Positions 44,245 to 54,142 are shown, counted from the stretch's first letter. The stretch is 64,000 bases of DNA from an uncultured Dorea sp. (GCA_948602995.1 CAPEBR010000013.1:27974-91973); one strand, 5' to 3'. Numbers and translations: made by a program. Notes: generated by a model from the sequence alone, not told the origin.

Positions 44245-45081
44245 CTATTTAGCTGCTGCTATACAATTCTTCATCAGCATGGCAATGGTCATCGGTCCGA
44301 CTCCTCCCGGAACCGGCGTGATAAAAGCTGTCTTCTCCTTTACATTGTCAAAATCAACATCACCGCACAGATGACCATCCTCATTCCTGTGGATCCCGAC
44401 ATCAATGACTGTCGCTCCCTCTTTTACATAATCGGCCGTAATAAAACGCGGCCTGCCGATGGCCACAATCAGAATATCTGCTCTCTGTGTAATTTTCTTC
44501 AGATCTGCTGTACGAGAGTGGGCAATTGTTACAGTTCCGTTCTCCCTCAAAAGGAGAAGCGCCATAGGCTTCCCGACAATATTACTTCTTCCCACAACCA
44601 CACATTCCTTCCCCTGGATCTCAACCCCGCTGCGGCGAAGAAGTTCTATAATTCCTGCCGGGGTGCAGGAAAGAAATCCTTTCTCTCCGATACAGAGTCT
44701 TCCTACACTTTCTGGATGAAATCCATCCACATCCTTATCCGGGGAAATGGTCTGTATGACCTTATCCTCGCTAATGTGTTCCGGAAGCGGGAGCTGCACA
44801 AGAATCCCATTTACTGTATCATCCTCATTCAGCCGCCGGACAAGCTCCAGAAGCTCATCCTCCGCCGTATCCTTTGGGAGTTCAAAGGATGCTGATTTTA
44901 TCCCCACATATTCACATGCTTTCTTTTTATTTCTCACATATACACTGGAGGCAGGGTCGTTCCCAACCTGTACCACTGCCAGACACATTTGTACTCCTGC
45001 CTGTTTCAGACATTCGGCCTCTTCCTTTACCTCTTCCTTAATCTGAGCTGCAATCCTTTTCCCATCTATTAACTGGAACAT
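44245..45081 (-). CDS. folD: Methylenetetrahydrofolate dehydrogenase/methenyltetrahydrofolate cyclohydrolase
   Basis: Bifunctional one-carbon enzyme interconverting methylene-, methenyl- and 10-formyl-THF. SVYVRNKKKACEYVGI carries the catalytic Lys, with VQLPLPEHI, GRSNIVGKPMALLL and TPVGGVGPMT-like PVPGGVGPMTIAML. ATG at 45081 follows AAGGAGAG and gives 278 residues. It lies ten bases behind fhs. Confidence 0.95.
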   Translation of the reverse strand: MFQLIDGKRIAAQIKEEVKEEAECLKQAGVQMCLAVVQVGNDPASSVYVRNKKKACEYVGIKSASFELPKDTAEDELLELVRRLNEDDTVNGILVQLPLPEHISEDKVIQTISPDKDVDGFHPESVGRLCIGEKGFLSCTPAGIIELLRRSGVEIQGKECVVVGRSNIVGKPMALLLLRENGTVTIAHSRTADLKKITQRADILIVAIGRPRFITADYVKEGATVIDVGIHRNEDGHLCGDVDFDNVKEKTAFITPVPGGVGPMTIAMLMKNCIAAAK

Positions 45082-45091
45082 ACTTCTCTCC

Positions 45092-46762
45092 TTAGAATAA
45101 TCCTGTAATATTACCGTCCTCAGATACATCGATTCCGTTTGCAGCTGGAACCTTCGGAAGCCCCGGCATCGTCATGATCGCACCAGTGATGGCAACAATA
45201 AAGCCGGCTCCTGCACTCACATACACTTCCCGGATCTTCACGTCAAAATCTGCCGGCCGTCCAAGCTTCGCCGCGTCGTCAGACAGGGAATACTGAGTCT
45301 TTGCCATGCAGACCGGAAGCTTTCCAAATCCCATCGCCTCAATCTTCGCAAGCTGCTTTTCTGCCGCCGGCTCGTAGATGGCGCCTCTTGCCCCATAGAT
45401 TTCCCTGGCAACTGTTTCAATCTTCTCCTTTAAGGAAAGTTCATCCTCATAGAGTGGATGGAAATGGCTCTCCTTTGTCTCCAGTGTCTCAAGAACCTTT
45501 TTTGCAAGAGACGTTCCGCCCTCTCCGCCTTTAGCCCAGACTTCGGCAAGCGCGAACTCACAGCCCTTCTCCTCACAGAATTTGCGGATGAATTCATACT
45601 CTGCCTCTGTGTCGGATACAAAGGAATTCAATGCGACAATAACCGGCACATCATATTTCTGTATATTTTCAATATGCTTTTCAAGATTTACGATTCCCCT
45701 CTTAAGAGCCTCGACATTCTCCTTTTCAAGCTCCCCGCGCGGTATGCCGCCATTATATTTCAAAGCCCGCACAGTTGCAACCAGAACGACTGCATCCGGA
45801 GCAAGTCCTGCCTTCCTGCACTTAATGTCAAAGAACTTTTCAGCCCCCAGATCTGCGCCGAAGCCAGCCTCTGTAATGGTAATATCACTCATCTTAAGAG
45901 CCATTCTGGTAGCGCGCACACTATTGCAGCCATGGGCAATATTTGCAAAAGGACCGCCATGTACGATTGCCGGTGTATGCTCTAATGTCTGAATAATATT
46001 CGGCTTGATGGCATCCTTAAGCAGCGCCGTCATGGCGCCGGTTGCCTGCAGATCATCTGCCGTAACAGGATCGCCGTTAAAATTATATGCCACAATAATT
46101 TTTCCAAGTCTGCGTTTTAGATCCTGAATATCATCAGCAAGGCAGAGAATCGCCATGATCTCAGAAGCAACCGTAATTACAAAGTGATCCTCCCTCACCA
46201 TGCCGTCCATCTTATTTCCCAGTCCGACAACAATGTTTCTCAGATTTCTGTCATTCATATCAAGGCAGCGTTTCCATACCACCTGCCTTGGATCAATCTG
46301 AAGCGCGTTTCCCTGCTGGATATGATTGTCAAGCAGAGCTGCCAGCAGATTGTTTGCCGAGGTAATGGCATGAAAATCCCCGGTAAAGTGAAGGTTCAGA
46401 TCCTCCATGGGTACTACCTGGGAATAGCCTCCGCCTGCTGCTCCACCCTTAATTCCGAAGCATGGTCCAAGGGAAGGCTCTCTGAGGGCAATGACTGCCT
46501 TCTGGCCCAGTTTTGCCATTGCCTGTCCAAGTCCCACTGTAACGGTTGTCTTACCTTCTCCCGCTGGTGTGGGATTAATTGCTGTGACAAGCACAAGCTT
46601 TCCGTCCGGGTTGTCCTTGATGCCTTCCCACAGCTCGTCAGACAGCTTTGCCTTGTACTTCCCGTAAAATTCCAGCTCTTCTTCCTTAATACCTAATTTT
46701 TCTGCTACATCCTTTATATGCAGCATACTTGCCTCCTGTGCAATCTGGATATCGGTCTTCAT
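45092..46762 (-). CDS. fhs: Formate--tetrahydrofolate ligase
   Basis: ATP-dependent synthesis of 10-formyl-THF from formate, 556 residues. P-loop-like PTPAGEGKTTVTVGLGQAM, REPSLGPCFGIKGGAAGGGY and FANIAHGCNSVRAT are diagnostic. Together with folD it feeds purine synthesis or a Wood-Ljungdahl-type methyl branch; no other acetogenesis genes are in the window. Confidence 0.97.
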   Translation of the reverse strand: MKTDIQIAQEASMLHIKDVAEKLGIKEEELEFYGKYKAKLSDELWEGIKDNPDGKLVLVTAINPTPAGEGKTTVTVGLGQAMAKLGQKAVIALREPSLGPCFGIKGGAAGGGYSQVVPMEDLNLHFTGDFHAITSANNLLAALLDNHIQQGNALQIDPRQVVWKRCLDMNDRNLRNIVVGLGNKMDGMVREDHFVITVASEIMAILCLADDIQDLKRRLGKIIVAYNFNGDPVTADDLQATGAMTALLKDAIKPNIIQTLEHTPAIVHGGPFANIAHGCNSVRATRMALKMSDITITEAGFGADLGAEKFFDIKCRKAGLAPDAVVLVATVRALKYNGGIPRGELEKENVEALKRGIVNLEKHIENIQKYDVPVIVALNSFVSDTEAEYEFIRKFCEEKGCEFALAEVWAKGGEGGTSLAKKVLETLETKESHFHPLYEDELSLKEKIETVAREIYGARGAIYEPAAEKQLAKIEAMGFGKLPVCMAKTQYSLSDDAAKLGRPADFDVKIREVYVSAGAGFIVAITGAIMTMPGLPKVPAANGIDVSEDGNITGLF

Positions 46763-46816
46763 TTGTCCCTGAGATCTCCTTTCTTCGCTGCAGGGCCTTA
46801 AGCCCCTGCGTCATCT

Positions 46817-49249
46817 TCACTCGTTACCTGTTACATACTGCTCGAATTCCTCTGTGGTCATTAAAATCTTCCGGGGCTTTGTCCCCTCTTCTCCTCCGAC
46901 TACCCCTGCCTCACAGAGCTGGTCCATAATTCTGGCCGCTCTGTTAAAGCCGATCTTAAATGCTCTCTGCAGCATCCCGATGGATGCCTTCTCCTTATCT
47001 ATGATGAGGCGGCCTGCTTCTGCAAAGTACTGGTCGCGTTCATCCCCTTCTGCGGACGCCATGCCTGACACCCCTATATTTGCCGAATTTACATGGGTGG
47101 TGATCTCTTCATCGTAAACTGCATCGCCGTTATTATGTATCAGGTAGTCCACAACATCCTGGACCTCCTTATCTGATACAAAGGAGCCCTGGACTCTTGC
47201 CGGCTTCTGATAGCCCGCCGGATAAAAGAGCATGTCTCCCTTTCCAAGGAGCTTCTCTGCTCCGTTCATATCAATAATCGTCCTGGAGTCCACGCCCGAG
47301 GATACGGAAAATGCAATCCTTGACGGCATGTTTGCCTTGATCAGACCAGTAATGACATTCACGGACGGCCGCTGTGTTGCAAGAACAAGATGAATCCCTG
47401 CTGCCCTTGCAAGCTGGGCAAGACGGCAGATTGCCTCTTCTACTTCCCCGGAAGCCACCATCATCAGATCTGCCAGCTCATCTACAATAATGACAATCTG
47501 CGGCATGATTGCCGGCCGTTCCTCCTCAGGCACAGACATTTTCCTCACCTTGTCATTATAGCCCTTCATGTCCCTTACATTGTGCTCCGCAAATGCCTGG
47601 TATCTGCGGGTCATCTCAGCTACCCCCCAGTTAAGCGCTCCTGCAGCCTTCTTTGGATCTGTAACAACCGGAATCATAAGATGCGGGATGCCGTTATATA
47701 CACTCAGCTCAACTACCTTGGGATCAATCATAATGAGCTTGACCTCCTCCGGCTTTGCCTTATAAAGAATACTCATAATCAGCGTGTTGATGCAGACTGA
47801 TTTACCAGAGCCTGTTGCACCTGCAATCAGAACATGAGGCATTTTGGCAATATCTGTCACCACCGCCTTACCGCCGATATCCTTGCCGGCAGCAAAAGAA
47901 AGCTTTGATGTGCTGTTCTTAAATTCCTTTGATTCCAAAAGATCCCGGAGCATTACCGGAGAATTTTCTTTATTCGGAACCTCTATGCCTACAGCCGCCT
48001 TTCCCGGAATCGGAGCCTCGATCCGGATATCCGCTGCCGCAAGATTCAGTTTAATATCATCTGCAAGCCCCACAATCTTACTTACCTTTACCCCCATCTC
48101 GGGCTGAAGCTCATAGCGGGTAACCGACGGCCCGCAGCTAACATTCATCACTGTAACACTCACCCCGAAATTCTTCAGCGTCTGCTGAAGCTTGATCGCT
48201 GTCTCTCTGAGTGCAGCATCTGATTCTCCGCCGGTCCGGCTTCCTCTCTTAAGAAGAGAAATCGGCGGCAGATGATATTCTTTTTCCGGTTTCTCTGCTG
48301 CTTCTGCCACAGATGCAGCAACCTCCTTCATCTCATCCTCCACGGAAATCTGTGAGGCTTTCCCCTTTCTTTTGGAAGAACCAGACACTTTTTCCGAAGG
48401 TTCTGCCAAAATCTCACTTTCTTTCGTCTCCTGGAAGCCTCCAGGCATCACAGTGTCGCCGCGGTTAATGACAAACTGGGGTTCTGCCGGGGTACTCATC
48501 TCCTCTGTCTCTCTGGAAGATGGCATTTTCCTTCCTTTCGCTGCAGACGGTGTTTCATCCTCCGGCACAAGCAGTTCCTTCATCTCCGGGGACTTTTTGG
48601 AAATCTCTGTATCAAAAGATACTCCTTCCACATGCCGGTCCGTCCGTTTCCGGCCGTTCCCCTTCGTCTCACCCCTTACTGCCTTTCTTGCAACCATCCT
48701 GGCAGATGCCGCTTCATGCCTTTTGGCAGCATCTTCTTTTGCACGGCTGTATGCCCTGCTCCCCTGGCTCTTTACTCCCTTAAGCGCAGATTTTCCTGTA
48801 ATCCCCACCAGACAGATAATCATGCAGATAATCACAACCACATAGGTGCCGACTGCACCGATTGCCGGAACCAGAAGCCCGGCCAGGAGACTCCCGATGA
48901 TTCCTCCTTCTTCCTGAATCAGTTCAAAAAAGATGCTGAAAAGAATCATTAGTAAAAGGCCTGCCACTGTCTTTGCATATGCGGTAAAATTATCCTTATT
49001 CGCAGTCAGAAAAGCAACAGCTCCGAATAAGGCAAAAGGCACTGCATAAACCGTCCAGCCAAATATATCTGTCAGAAAGGCTGACAGAAAGACGCCTGCC
49101 TTCCCGCCAAGCCCGAAATTACTGATTAGCAGAAGGATGCTGACGGCCAGCGCCGACCATATGACTATCTCATCGCCCAAAAAGCTGTTCTCAGACATAT
49201 TTTTTTTTGTCTGCTTTGTACGTTTCTTCTTTTTTGCCTTTGAAGCCAT
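46817..49249 (-). CDS. ftsK: DNA translocase FtsK/SpoIIIE
   Basis: An 810-residue septal DNA pump: four membrane segments in the first ~160 residues, a charged linker (about 165-330), then the motor with GATGSGKSVCINTLI, MIDPKVVELSVYNGIPHL and VIIVDELADLMM, and a C-terminal gamma winged-helix (ASIGMLQRAFKIGFNRAARIMDQLCEAGVVG) for KOPS-type recognition. It serves division and, in spore formers, forespore chromosome transfer. AAGGGGG precedes the ATG. Confidence 0.96.
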   Translation of the reverse strand: MASKAKKKKRTKQTKKNMSENSFLGDEIVIWSALAVSILLLISNFGLGGKAGVFLSAFLTDIFGWTVYAVPFALFGAVAFLTANKDNFTAYAKTVAGLLLMILFSIFFELIQEEGGIIGSLLAGLLVPAIGAVGTYVVVIICMIICLVGITGKSALKGVKSQGSRAYSRAKEDAAKRHEAASARMVARKAVRGETKGNGRKRTDRHVEGVSFDTEISKKSPEMKELLVPEDETPSAAKGRKMPSSRETEEMSTPAEPQFVINRGDTVMPGGFQETKESEILAEPSEKVSGSSKRKGKASQISVEDEMKEVAASVAEAAEKPEKEYHLPPISLLKRGSRTGGESDAALRETAIKLQQTLKNFGVSVTVMNVSCGPSVTRYELQPEMGVKVSKIVGLADDIKLNLAAADIRIEAPIPGKAAVGIEVPNKENSPVMLRDLLESKEFKNSTSKLSFAAGKDIGGKAVVTDIAKMPHVLIAGATGSGKSVCINTLIMSILYKAKPEEVKLIMIDPKVVELSVYNGIPHLMIPVVTDPKKAAGALNWGVAEMTRRYQAFAEHNVRDMKGYNDKVRKMSVPEEERPAIMPQIVIIVDELADLMMVASGEVEEAICRLAQLARAAGIHLVLATQRPSVNVITGLIKANMPSRIAFSVSSGVDSRTIIDMNGAEKLLGKGDMLFYPAGYQKPARVQGSFVSDKEVQDVVDYLIHNNGDAVYDEEITTHVNSANIGVSGMASAEGDERDQYFAEAGRLIIDKEKASIGMLQRAFKIGFNRAARIMDQLCEAGVVGGEEGTKPRKILMTTEEFEQYVTGNE

Positions 49250-49273
49250 ACGCTTCCCCCTTCTTCATGATAT

Positions 49274-49294
49274 TGTCAAAACACGCTTGTATCA
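49274..49294 (-). repeat. Short copy of the TGATACAAGCGT repeat
   Basis: Minus strand TGATACAAGCGTGTTTTGAC directly after the ftsK -10 box, in the ftsK leader. Confidence 0.45.
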
Positions 49295-49295
49295 T

Positions 49296-49324
49296 ATTAT
49301 ATCATTTTAAAGGGACACTGTCAT
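49296..49324 (-). promoter_or_regulatory. Sigma-A promoter of ftsK
   Basis: Minus strand ATGACA (49324-49319), 17 bases, TATAAT (49301-49296). The -35 touches the last base of the tepA stop codon region. Confidence 0.72.
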
Positions 49325-50028
49325 TAATTAATTTCGCTCTTTTTTTCTTTGTATTCATCGATCATTTCGTGCAATTTACGAAGAGCGTCGCTCATTCCGC
49401 CTACTTTATCAATTAATCCTTCTGATACTGCCTCCTGTCCTTCTAAAAGAGTCCCCACATCCTTTACAAGCTCTGTCGGGTTAAGCATCAGCTCTTCTAC
49501 CCGCTCTTTTTTCATTTTTGAATGTCTGGCGAGGAATCCTGTAATGCGGTCCTGGGTCCGCAGCATATTCTGCAGGCTCTGTCTTACCCCGATGAACATG
49601 CCGTTGGAACGAACTGGATGTATGATCATGGTTCCTGTCGGCACAATAAAGGAATACTGGGCCGCTACCGCAAGGGGTCCCCCGATAGAATGGCTCCCGC
49701 CCAGCACAAGTGATACGGTGGGCTTACTTAAGGATGCAATCATCTCCGCTATGGAAAGTCCTGCCTCTACATCTCCCCCCATGGTGTGAAGGAGAATTAA
49801 TAGTCCCTCAATCTCTTCGCTGTCCTCCACCTCTGCAAGCATGGGAAGAAGATGCTCGTATTTTGTTGCCTTTGTGTTTCCGGACACCGCCTCATGCCCT
49901 TCAATCTCCCCGATAACTGTAAGAAGCTTTATTTTATGATGCCGCTTATTCTCTTCCAGATATACGCTTCCGGTTTCTTTAATCTCGTCCTTCTTTTCTG
50001 CTTCGCTCTGATTTTGTCCCTCTTTCAT
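49324..50028 (-). CDS. tepA: ClpP-like serine protease, TepA type
   Basis: A 234-residue cytosolic ClpP/crotonase-fold peptidase of the SDH/TepA family. Serine nucleophile S114 in GGSHSIGGPLAVAA and H137 in IIHPVRSNG; LLHTMGGDVEAGL forms the oxyanion/strand region. In B. subtilis TepA has been linked to protein export and germination. It follows metY and precedes ftsK, a common order in Clostridia. Confidence 0.88.
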   Translation of the reverse strand: MKEGQNQSEAEKKDEIKETGSVYLEENKRHHKIKLLTVIGEIEGHEAVSGNTKATKYEHLLPMLAEVEDSEEIEGLLILLHTMGGDVEAGLSIAEMIASLSKPTVSLVLGGSHSIGGPLAVAAQYSFIVPTGTMIIHPVRSNGMFIGVRQSLQNMLRTQDRITGFLARHSKMKKERVEELMLNPTELVKDVGTLLEGQEAVSEGLIDKVGGMSDALRKLHEMIDEYKEKKSEIN

Positions 50029-50075
50029 ACAAAAACACCTCCATACTCCATTAGTATGGAAGTGTTTCCATATTT

Positions 50076-51356
50076 TTATACCTGTTCCAAAGCCTGTTGT
50101 AAATCTGCAATAATATCCTCACTGTTCTCAATACCAACACTGAATCTGATCAGATCCGGCTGCACGCCTGCTTCCTGAAGCTCCTGGTCATTCATCTGGC
50201 GGTGTGTATGGCTCGCGGGATGAAGCACACAGCTTCTTGCATCAGCCACATGTGTCACGATTGCAATCATCTTAAGGCTGTCCATCATGCGCACAGCCGC
50301 ATCTCTCCCACCCTTCAGGCCAAAGGTAATGACGCCGCAGGTTCCCCCAGGCATATATTTCCTGGCCAGCTCATAATATCTGTCTCCCTCAAGAGACGGA
50401 CAATTCACCCATGCCACCTTTTCATGGTTCTTAAGGTATACGGCTGCTTTCAGTGCATTCTCACAGTGCCTTTCCATACGAAGATGCAAGGTCTCCAGGC
50501 CAAGATTCAGGAGGAATGCATTCTGCGGGGACTGGATTGAGCCAAGATCTCTCATAAGCTGTGCAGTCGCTTTGGTTATGTATGCACCCTTCCCGAACTT
50601 TTCTGTATAAATGATCCCATGGTAGGTTTCATCTGGCGTCGTAAGCCCTGGGAATTTTTCCGCGTGTGCCTCCCAGTCAAAATTGCCGCTGTCCACAATT
50701 GCCCCTCCTACACAGGTGGCATGTCCATCCATATACTTTGTGGTAGAATGAGTGACGATGTCTGCGCCCCACTTGAAGGGACGGCAGTTGATCGGCGTTG
50801 CAAAGGTATTATCCACGATAAATGGAACTCCATGGGCATGTGCTGCCTCTGCAAATTTTTCAAAATCCAGCACAACCAAAGCCGGATTGGCGATCGTCTC
50901 CCCGAAAACTGCCTTTGTATTTTCCCGGAATGCTCCGCTAAGCTCTTCCTCTGTACAATCTGGATCCACAAATGTTGCATCCACACCCATCCTGCGGATG
51001 GTATGGGCATAGAGATTATACGTGCCTCCATAGAGCGCAGATGCACATATAATGTGATCCCCTGCCTGTACAATATTCATAATCGCATAGAAATTTGCCG
51101 CCTGTCCGGACGAAGTCAGCATGGCTGCCGCACCGCCTTCCAGATCGCAGATCTTTGCAGCTACCGCGTCATTAGTTGGGTTCTGAAGCCTTGTATAAAA
51201 ATACCCGGCCTCTTCCAGATCAAAGAGTCTTCCCATCTGTTCACTGCTTGAATATTTAAAAGTTGTACTCTGATAGATGGGAAGCACTCTCGCCTCCCCG
51301 TTTTCCGGCGCATATCCGGACTGGATACATTTCGTCTCAATTTTATAGCTGCTCAC
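50076..51356 (-). CDS. metY: O-acetylhomoserine aminocarboxypropyltransferase
   Basis: Cys/Met metabolism PLP enzyme using O-acetylhomoserine and sulfide (or methanethiol). 426 residues; SGQAANFYAIMNI and the Schiff-base lysine in VTHSTTKYMDGHATCVGG, the longer insert of the homocysteine synthase subgroup present. GTG at 51356, seven bases after AGGAGG, is clearly the start although the frame is open to an ATG at 51374 that overlaps the binding site. No SAM riboswitch or T-box is present ahead of it. Confidence 0.92.
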   Translation of the reverse strand: MSSYKIETKCIQSGYAPENGEARVLPIYQSTTFKYSSSEQMGRLFDLEEAGYFYTRLQNPTNDAVAAKICDLEGGAAAMLTSSGQAANFYAIMNIVQAGDHIICASALYGGTYNLYAHTIRRMGVDATFVDPDCTEEELSGAFRENTKAVFGETIANPALVVLDFEKFAEAAHAHGVPFIVDNTFATPINCRPFKWGADIVTHSTTKYMDGHATCVGGAIVDSGNFDWEAHAEKFPGLTTPDETYHGIIYTEKFGKGAYITKATAQLMRDLGSIQSPQNAFLLNLGLETLHLRMERHCENALKAAVYLKNHEKVAWVNCPSLEGDRYYELARKYMPGGTCGVITFGLKGGRDAAVRMMDSLKMIAIVTHVADARSCVLHPASHTHRQMNDQELQEAGVQPDLIRFSVGIENSEDIIADLQQALEQV

Positions 51357-51381
51357 ACTGATTCCTCCTGTCATCTTTCAT

Positions 51382-52143
51382 TTAAAGTAAATATTTTTTT
51401 TGAAGCCCCCGCACCATTTCTGTATAGAGATGTCTGCAGTCTTCATATCTTTTCTGCTCAATGTATCGGATACACGGAGACAGATAGTCCTCATAAAGTC
51501 TCTGATAGACTGCCGGAGCATCCGGCTGCATGTTCAGGATCCAGACAAGAGAAGGAGCCGTATCATAATACTCCTCCACAAGGGCTCTTCCCTCTGCATC
51601 CCTCATCATATAGCTGTCTCTATATGCACGCAGACTTGTAAGCTCATAACAGTCATCTTCTTTCCCCTGCCAGTCACACACCGCAGTCGTAATAAAGCAC
51701 AGTCCTTTCTTAAACCCTCCGGCAATCTCCTCATAGGAAGACATACTCAGTGTCAGAGAGGTTACCTTTTTTTCGTTCCACAGCTCAACCATACGTTCTG
51801 CAAGCCTTCTGCAGTTTTCCTCCCTTGTATAAGTAAGGATCGGAATGACATAGACAGCCATATTCAGATTATAATTGATTGCCATGCGTTCCTTCTTTGC
51901 CTTTGGAATATACTGTATCTTCTCATATGCATACTCCGGCACAACGCCCGCAAGCTCTTCTGTCATCTGTTCCCTTTCCACATCATTCTTACCGCTTAAG
52001 AGCTCGCTGATGCTGGAGATCATCCCTTTATATTTTCCAAATCCTTCCTCAAACAGCCCCTGATAAGTCTTTCGTTTGAAAGAAGAAACCTTAGGAAGCA
52101 TCTCTTCAAACAGATCTGTTAATTCCTTCTTAATCTTCTCCAT
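51382..52143 (-). CDS. CFI-box domain protein of unknown function
   Basis: A 253-residue soluble protein. The first half is helical with several charged segments; from residue 149 it reads C-F-I-T-T-A-V-C-D-W ... LTSLRAYRDSYMMRDAEGRALVEEYYDTAPSLV, the CFI-box pattern (cysteine followed by RxFRDxxL and YY) found at the C-terminus of many otherwise unrelated proteins. A second Cys at 156 and C165 are nearby. Function unknown. It lies between yebC and metY, all on one strand with short gaps. Confidence 0.72.
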   Translation of the reverse strand: MEKIKKELTDLFEEMLPKVSSFKRKTYQGLFEEGFGKYKGMISSISELLSGKNDVEREQMTEELAGVVPEYAYEKIQYIPKAKKERMAINYNLNMAVYVIPILTYTREENCRRLAERMVELWNEKKVTSLTLSMSSYEEIAGGFKKGLCFITTAVCDWQGKEDDCYELTSLRAYRDSYMMRDAEGRALVEEYYDTAPSLVWILNMQPDAPAVYQRLYEDYLSPCIRYIEQKRYEDCRHLYTEMVRGLQKKYLL

Positions 52144-52155
52144 GTTATGTAACCC

Positions 52156-52887
52156 TTATTCATCCCAGTTATGATATACGTTCTGCACATCATCATCGTC
52201 ATCCAGCATATCCAGCGTCTTCTGGATGCCCGCAATATCCTTTTCATCTGTAAGTTCCACATAGGTCTGCGGAATCATCGTTACCTCCGCAGCCGCCATG
52301 GGGATCTTCGCTTCTTCAAGAGCCTGACGGACTGCGCTGAAGTCTTCTGGATCCGTCAGAATCTCATAGCTGTCCTCTTCCTCTGAAAAATCCTCTGCCC
52401 CTGCATCAAGCGCTGTCATCATAAGCTCATCCGCATCGCACTCATACTCTTCCTTGTCAATAACGATCTGCCCTTTTTTATCAAACATAAAGGACACACA
52501 CCCAGGTGTGCCTACATTGCCCTTGCCCTTTGTAAATGCATTCTTTACATTCGTAGCAGTCCGGTTCCGGTTATCTGTGAGTGCCTCAACAATAATCGCC
52601 GTACCGTTTGGGCCGTACCCTTCATATGTAATATACTCATAGTTCGCAGCATTGGCATCGCCGTCCGCTTTCTTAATGTTCCTGTCAATGGTATCATTCG
52701 GCATATTATTGGCCTTCGCCTTTGCGATGACATCTCTTAGCCTGCTGTTATTTGCCGGGTCTGCACTTCCGCCCTCTTTAACAGCAACAGCAAGCTCTTT
52801 TCCGATCTTTGTAAATATTTTTCCCTTTGCAGCATCATTTTTTTCTTTTTTATGTTTGATGTTGGCAAATTTTGAATGTCCTGACAT
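52156..52887 (-). CDS. YebC/PmpR family protein
   Basis: A 243-residue YebC family member: MSGHSKFANIKHKKEKNDAAKGKIFTKIGKEL start, GYGPNGTAIIVEALTDNRNRT and the terminal DDDDVQNVYHNW. Described as a transcription regulator and, in recent work on the family, a translation factor easing proline-rich stalls. AGAGAGG precedes the ATG. Confidence 0.95.
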   Translation of the reverse strand: MSGHSKFANIKHKKEKNDAAKGKIFTKIGKELAVAVKEGGSADPANNSRLRDVIAKAKANNMPNDTIDRNIKKADGDANAANYEYITYEGYGPNGTAIIVEALTDNRNRTATNVKNAFTKGKGNVGTPGCVSFMFDKKGQIVIDKEEYECDADELMMTALDAGAEDFSEEEDSYEILTDPEDFSAVRQALEEAKIPMAAAEVTMIPQTYVELTDEKDIAGIQKTLDMLDDDDDVQNVYHNWDE

Positions 52888-52943
52888 ATCTTTCTTTTCC
52901 TCTCTTCATCTTTCTTTGTAAACAAATCACATTTTTTATTCTA

Positions 52944-53768
52944 TCACGCTTTTTCCGGTTTTTCAATCCCGGCAGACTGCCGGTCTTCCCTGTTGATTTT
53001 AACCCTTTGTATGGTGTTGTCATTTACCTCAAGAACCGTGAACCGGTAACCCTCATACTCAACAATGCACTGCTCATCCTCCCCGGGAATCCGGTCAAGC
53101 TGGGCGATCAGAAAGCCGTTTAGTGTCCCATACTCGTCTTTTTCAAATGTAATGTCAATACGGTCCTCAAGTCTCTCCAGATCAAGGAACCCCCTGGCTA
53201 TGTAGCCTCCGTCAGCCTGAAGCTTCAGTTCCTCTTCTTCCTCATCATACTCATCCAGGATATTTCCCACGATCTCCTCCAAAATATCCTCCAGAGCCAC
53301 CAGACCCGCTGTCTGCCCATATTCATCAATTACGATCACGATATGGTTCTTCTCTGCCTGCATCTCTTTAAACAGCGTGTCAATACTTTTTGTTTCCGGT
53401 ATAAATGCTACCGGACGTATGTAATCCACAAGCTCTTCAATGGGGGTATCCCTAAGTTCCTTATTGAGATAACAAGTCATTGCCTCCCTGAGATGCATAA
53501 ATCCGATGATCTCATCGATCCCTTCCCTGAAGACCGGAAATCTTGAATACGTTTCCTCCAGCATGAACCTCAGGGCATCCTCCAGCTTTTCCCTGCCGTC
53601 AATTGCCACAATATTCCTTCTGTGTGTCATAATGTCCTTTGCATCTTTGTCAAGATAGCGGACGATATTACGGATCAGCCGGGCCGCTTCCCGCTGTAAA
53701 CTGCCGTCTTCCTCTTCCTCAACCTGGAATATCTGTCTCATCCTCCCGAATAAACTGCCGTCTTCCAT
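52944..53768 (-). CDS. CBS-pair/CorC-domain protein, soluble
   Basis: A 274-residue protein with a CBS pair (about 45-165, DIMTHRRNIVAIDG ... SRFPVFREGIDEIIGFMHLRE ... HIVIVIDEYGQTAGLVALEDILEEIVG) and a C-terminal CorC/HlyC domain (about 190-265, GTLNGFLIAQLDRIPGEDE). The DUF21 membrane domain of full hemolysin-family transporters is missing, as in CorC itself. The nearest AAGGAG is 18 bases before the ATG, unusually far, so initiation here is odd. Confidence 0.88.
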   Translation of the reverse strand: MEDGSLFGRMRQIFQVEEEEDGSLQREAARLIRNIVRYLDKDAKDIMTHRRNIVAIDGREKLEDALRFMLEETYSRFPVFREGIDEIIGFMHLREAMTCYLNKELRDTPIEELVDYIRPVAFIPETKSIDTLFKEMQAEKNHIVIVIDEYGQTAGLVALEDILEEIVGNILDEYDEEEEELKLQADGGYIARGFLDLERLEDRIDITFEKDEYGTLNGFLIAQLDRIPGEDEQCIVEYEGYRFTVLEVNDNTIQRVKINREDRQSAGIEKPEKA

Positions 53769-53794
53769 AATAATTTTTCTTATTCACTCCTTTT

Positions 53795-54142
53795 CTATGT
53801 ATGAAGCTCGAAACTCACCTTCAGGGCTTCATCTACTCTGTACATAATCTCTTTATCCAGATGACAGACCAGATCCTTAAGCCTCTGCTTGTCAATGGTT
53901 CTGACCTGTTCCAGTAAAACGACTGAATTCTTCACGATCTGATAGCGTCTCGCATCAATCTCCACATGGGTCGGAAGCTTCGCCTTATTCATCCTTGAAG
54001 TAATTGCTGCACAGATCACAGTCGGGCTGTGTCTGTTGCCAACATCGTTCTGTATCACCAGCACCGGCCTGATTCCTCCCTGCTCAGAACCCACAACCGG
54101 GCTTAAATCTGCATAAAATATATCTCCGCGTCTTACCTGCAC
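53795..54142 (-). CDS. ndoA: MazF/PemK-type endoribonuclease toxin (EndoA-like)
   Basis: A ~115-residue MazF-fold ribonuclease: VRRGDIFYADLSPVVGSEQGGIRPVLVIQNDVGN, then TSRMNKAKLPTHVEI and RTIDKQRL, all close to B. subtilis EndoA. GTG at 54142 is ten bases from GGAG; a GTG at 54151 is too close. The gene sits behind alr as in Bacillus, but the mazE-like antitoxin that normally lies between is absent, only a 110-base gap. Confidence 0.9.
   Translation of the reverse strand: MQVRRGDIFYADLSPVVGSEQGGIRPVLVIQNDVGNRHSPTVICAAITSRMNKAKLPTHVEIDARRYQIVKNSVVLLEQVRTIDKQRLKDLVCHLDKEIMYRVDEALKVSFELHT

Noticed and set aside
50619..51251. 210-codon plus-strand open frame opposite metY
   Set aside because: Fully inside metY on the other strand; composition is that of a complement frame and no family is recognisable.
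51357..51381. Possible SAM riboswitch or T-box ahead of metY
   Set aside because: The gap to the upstream gene is too short and contains only the ribosome binding site.
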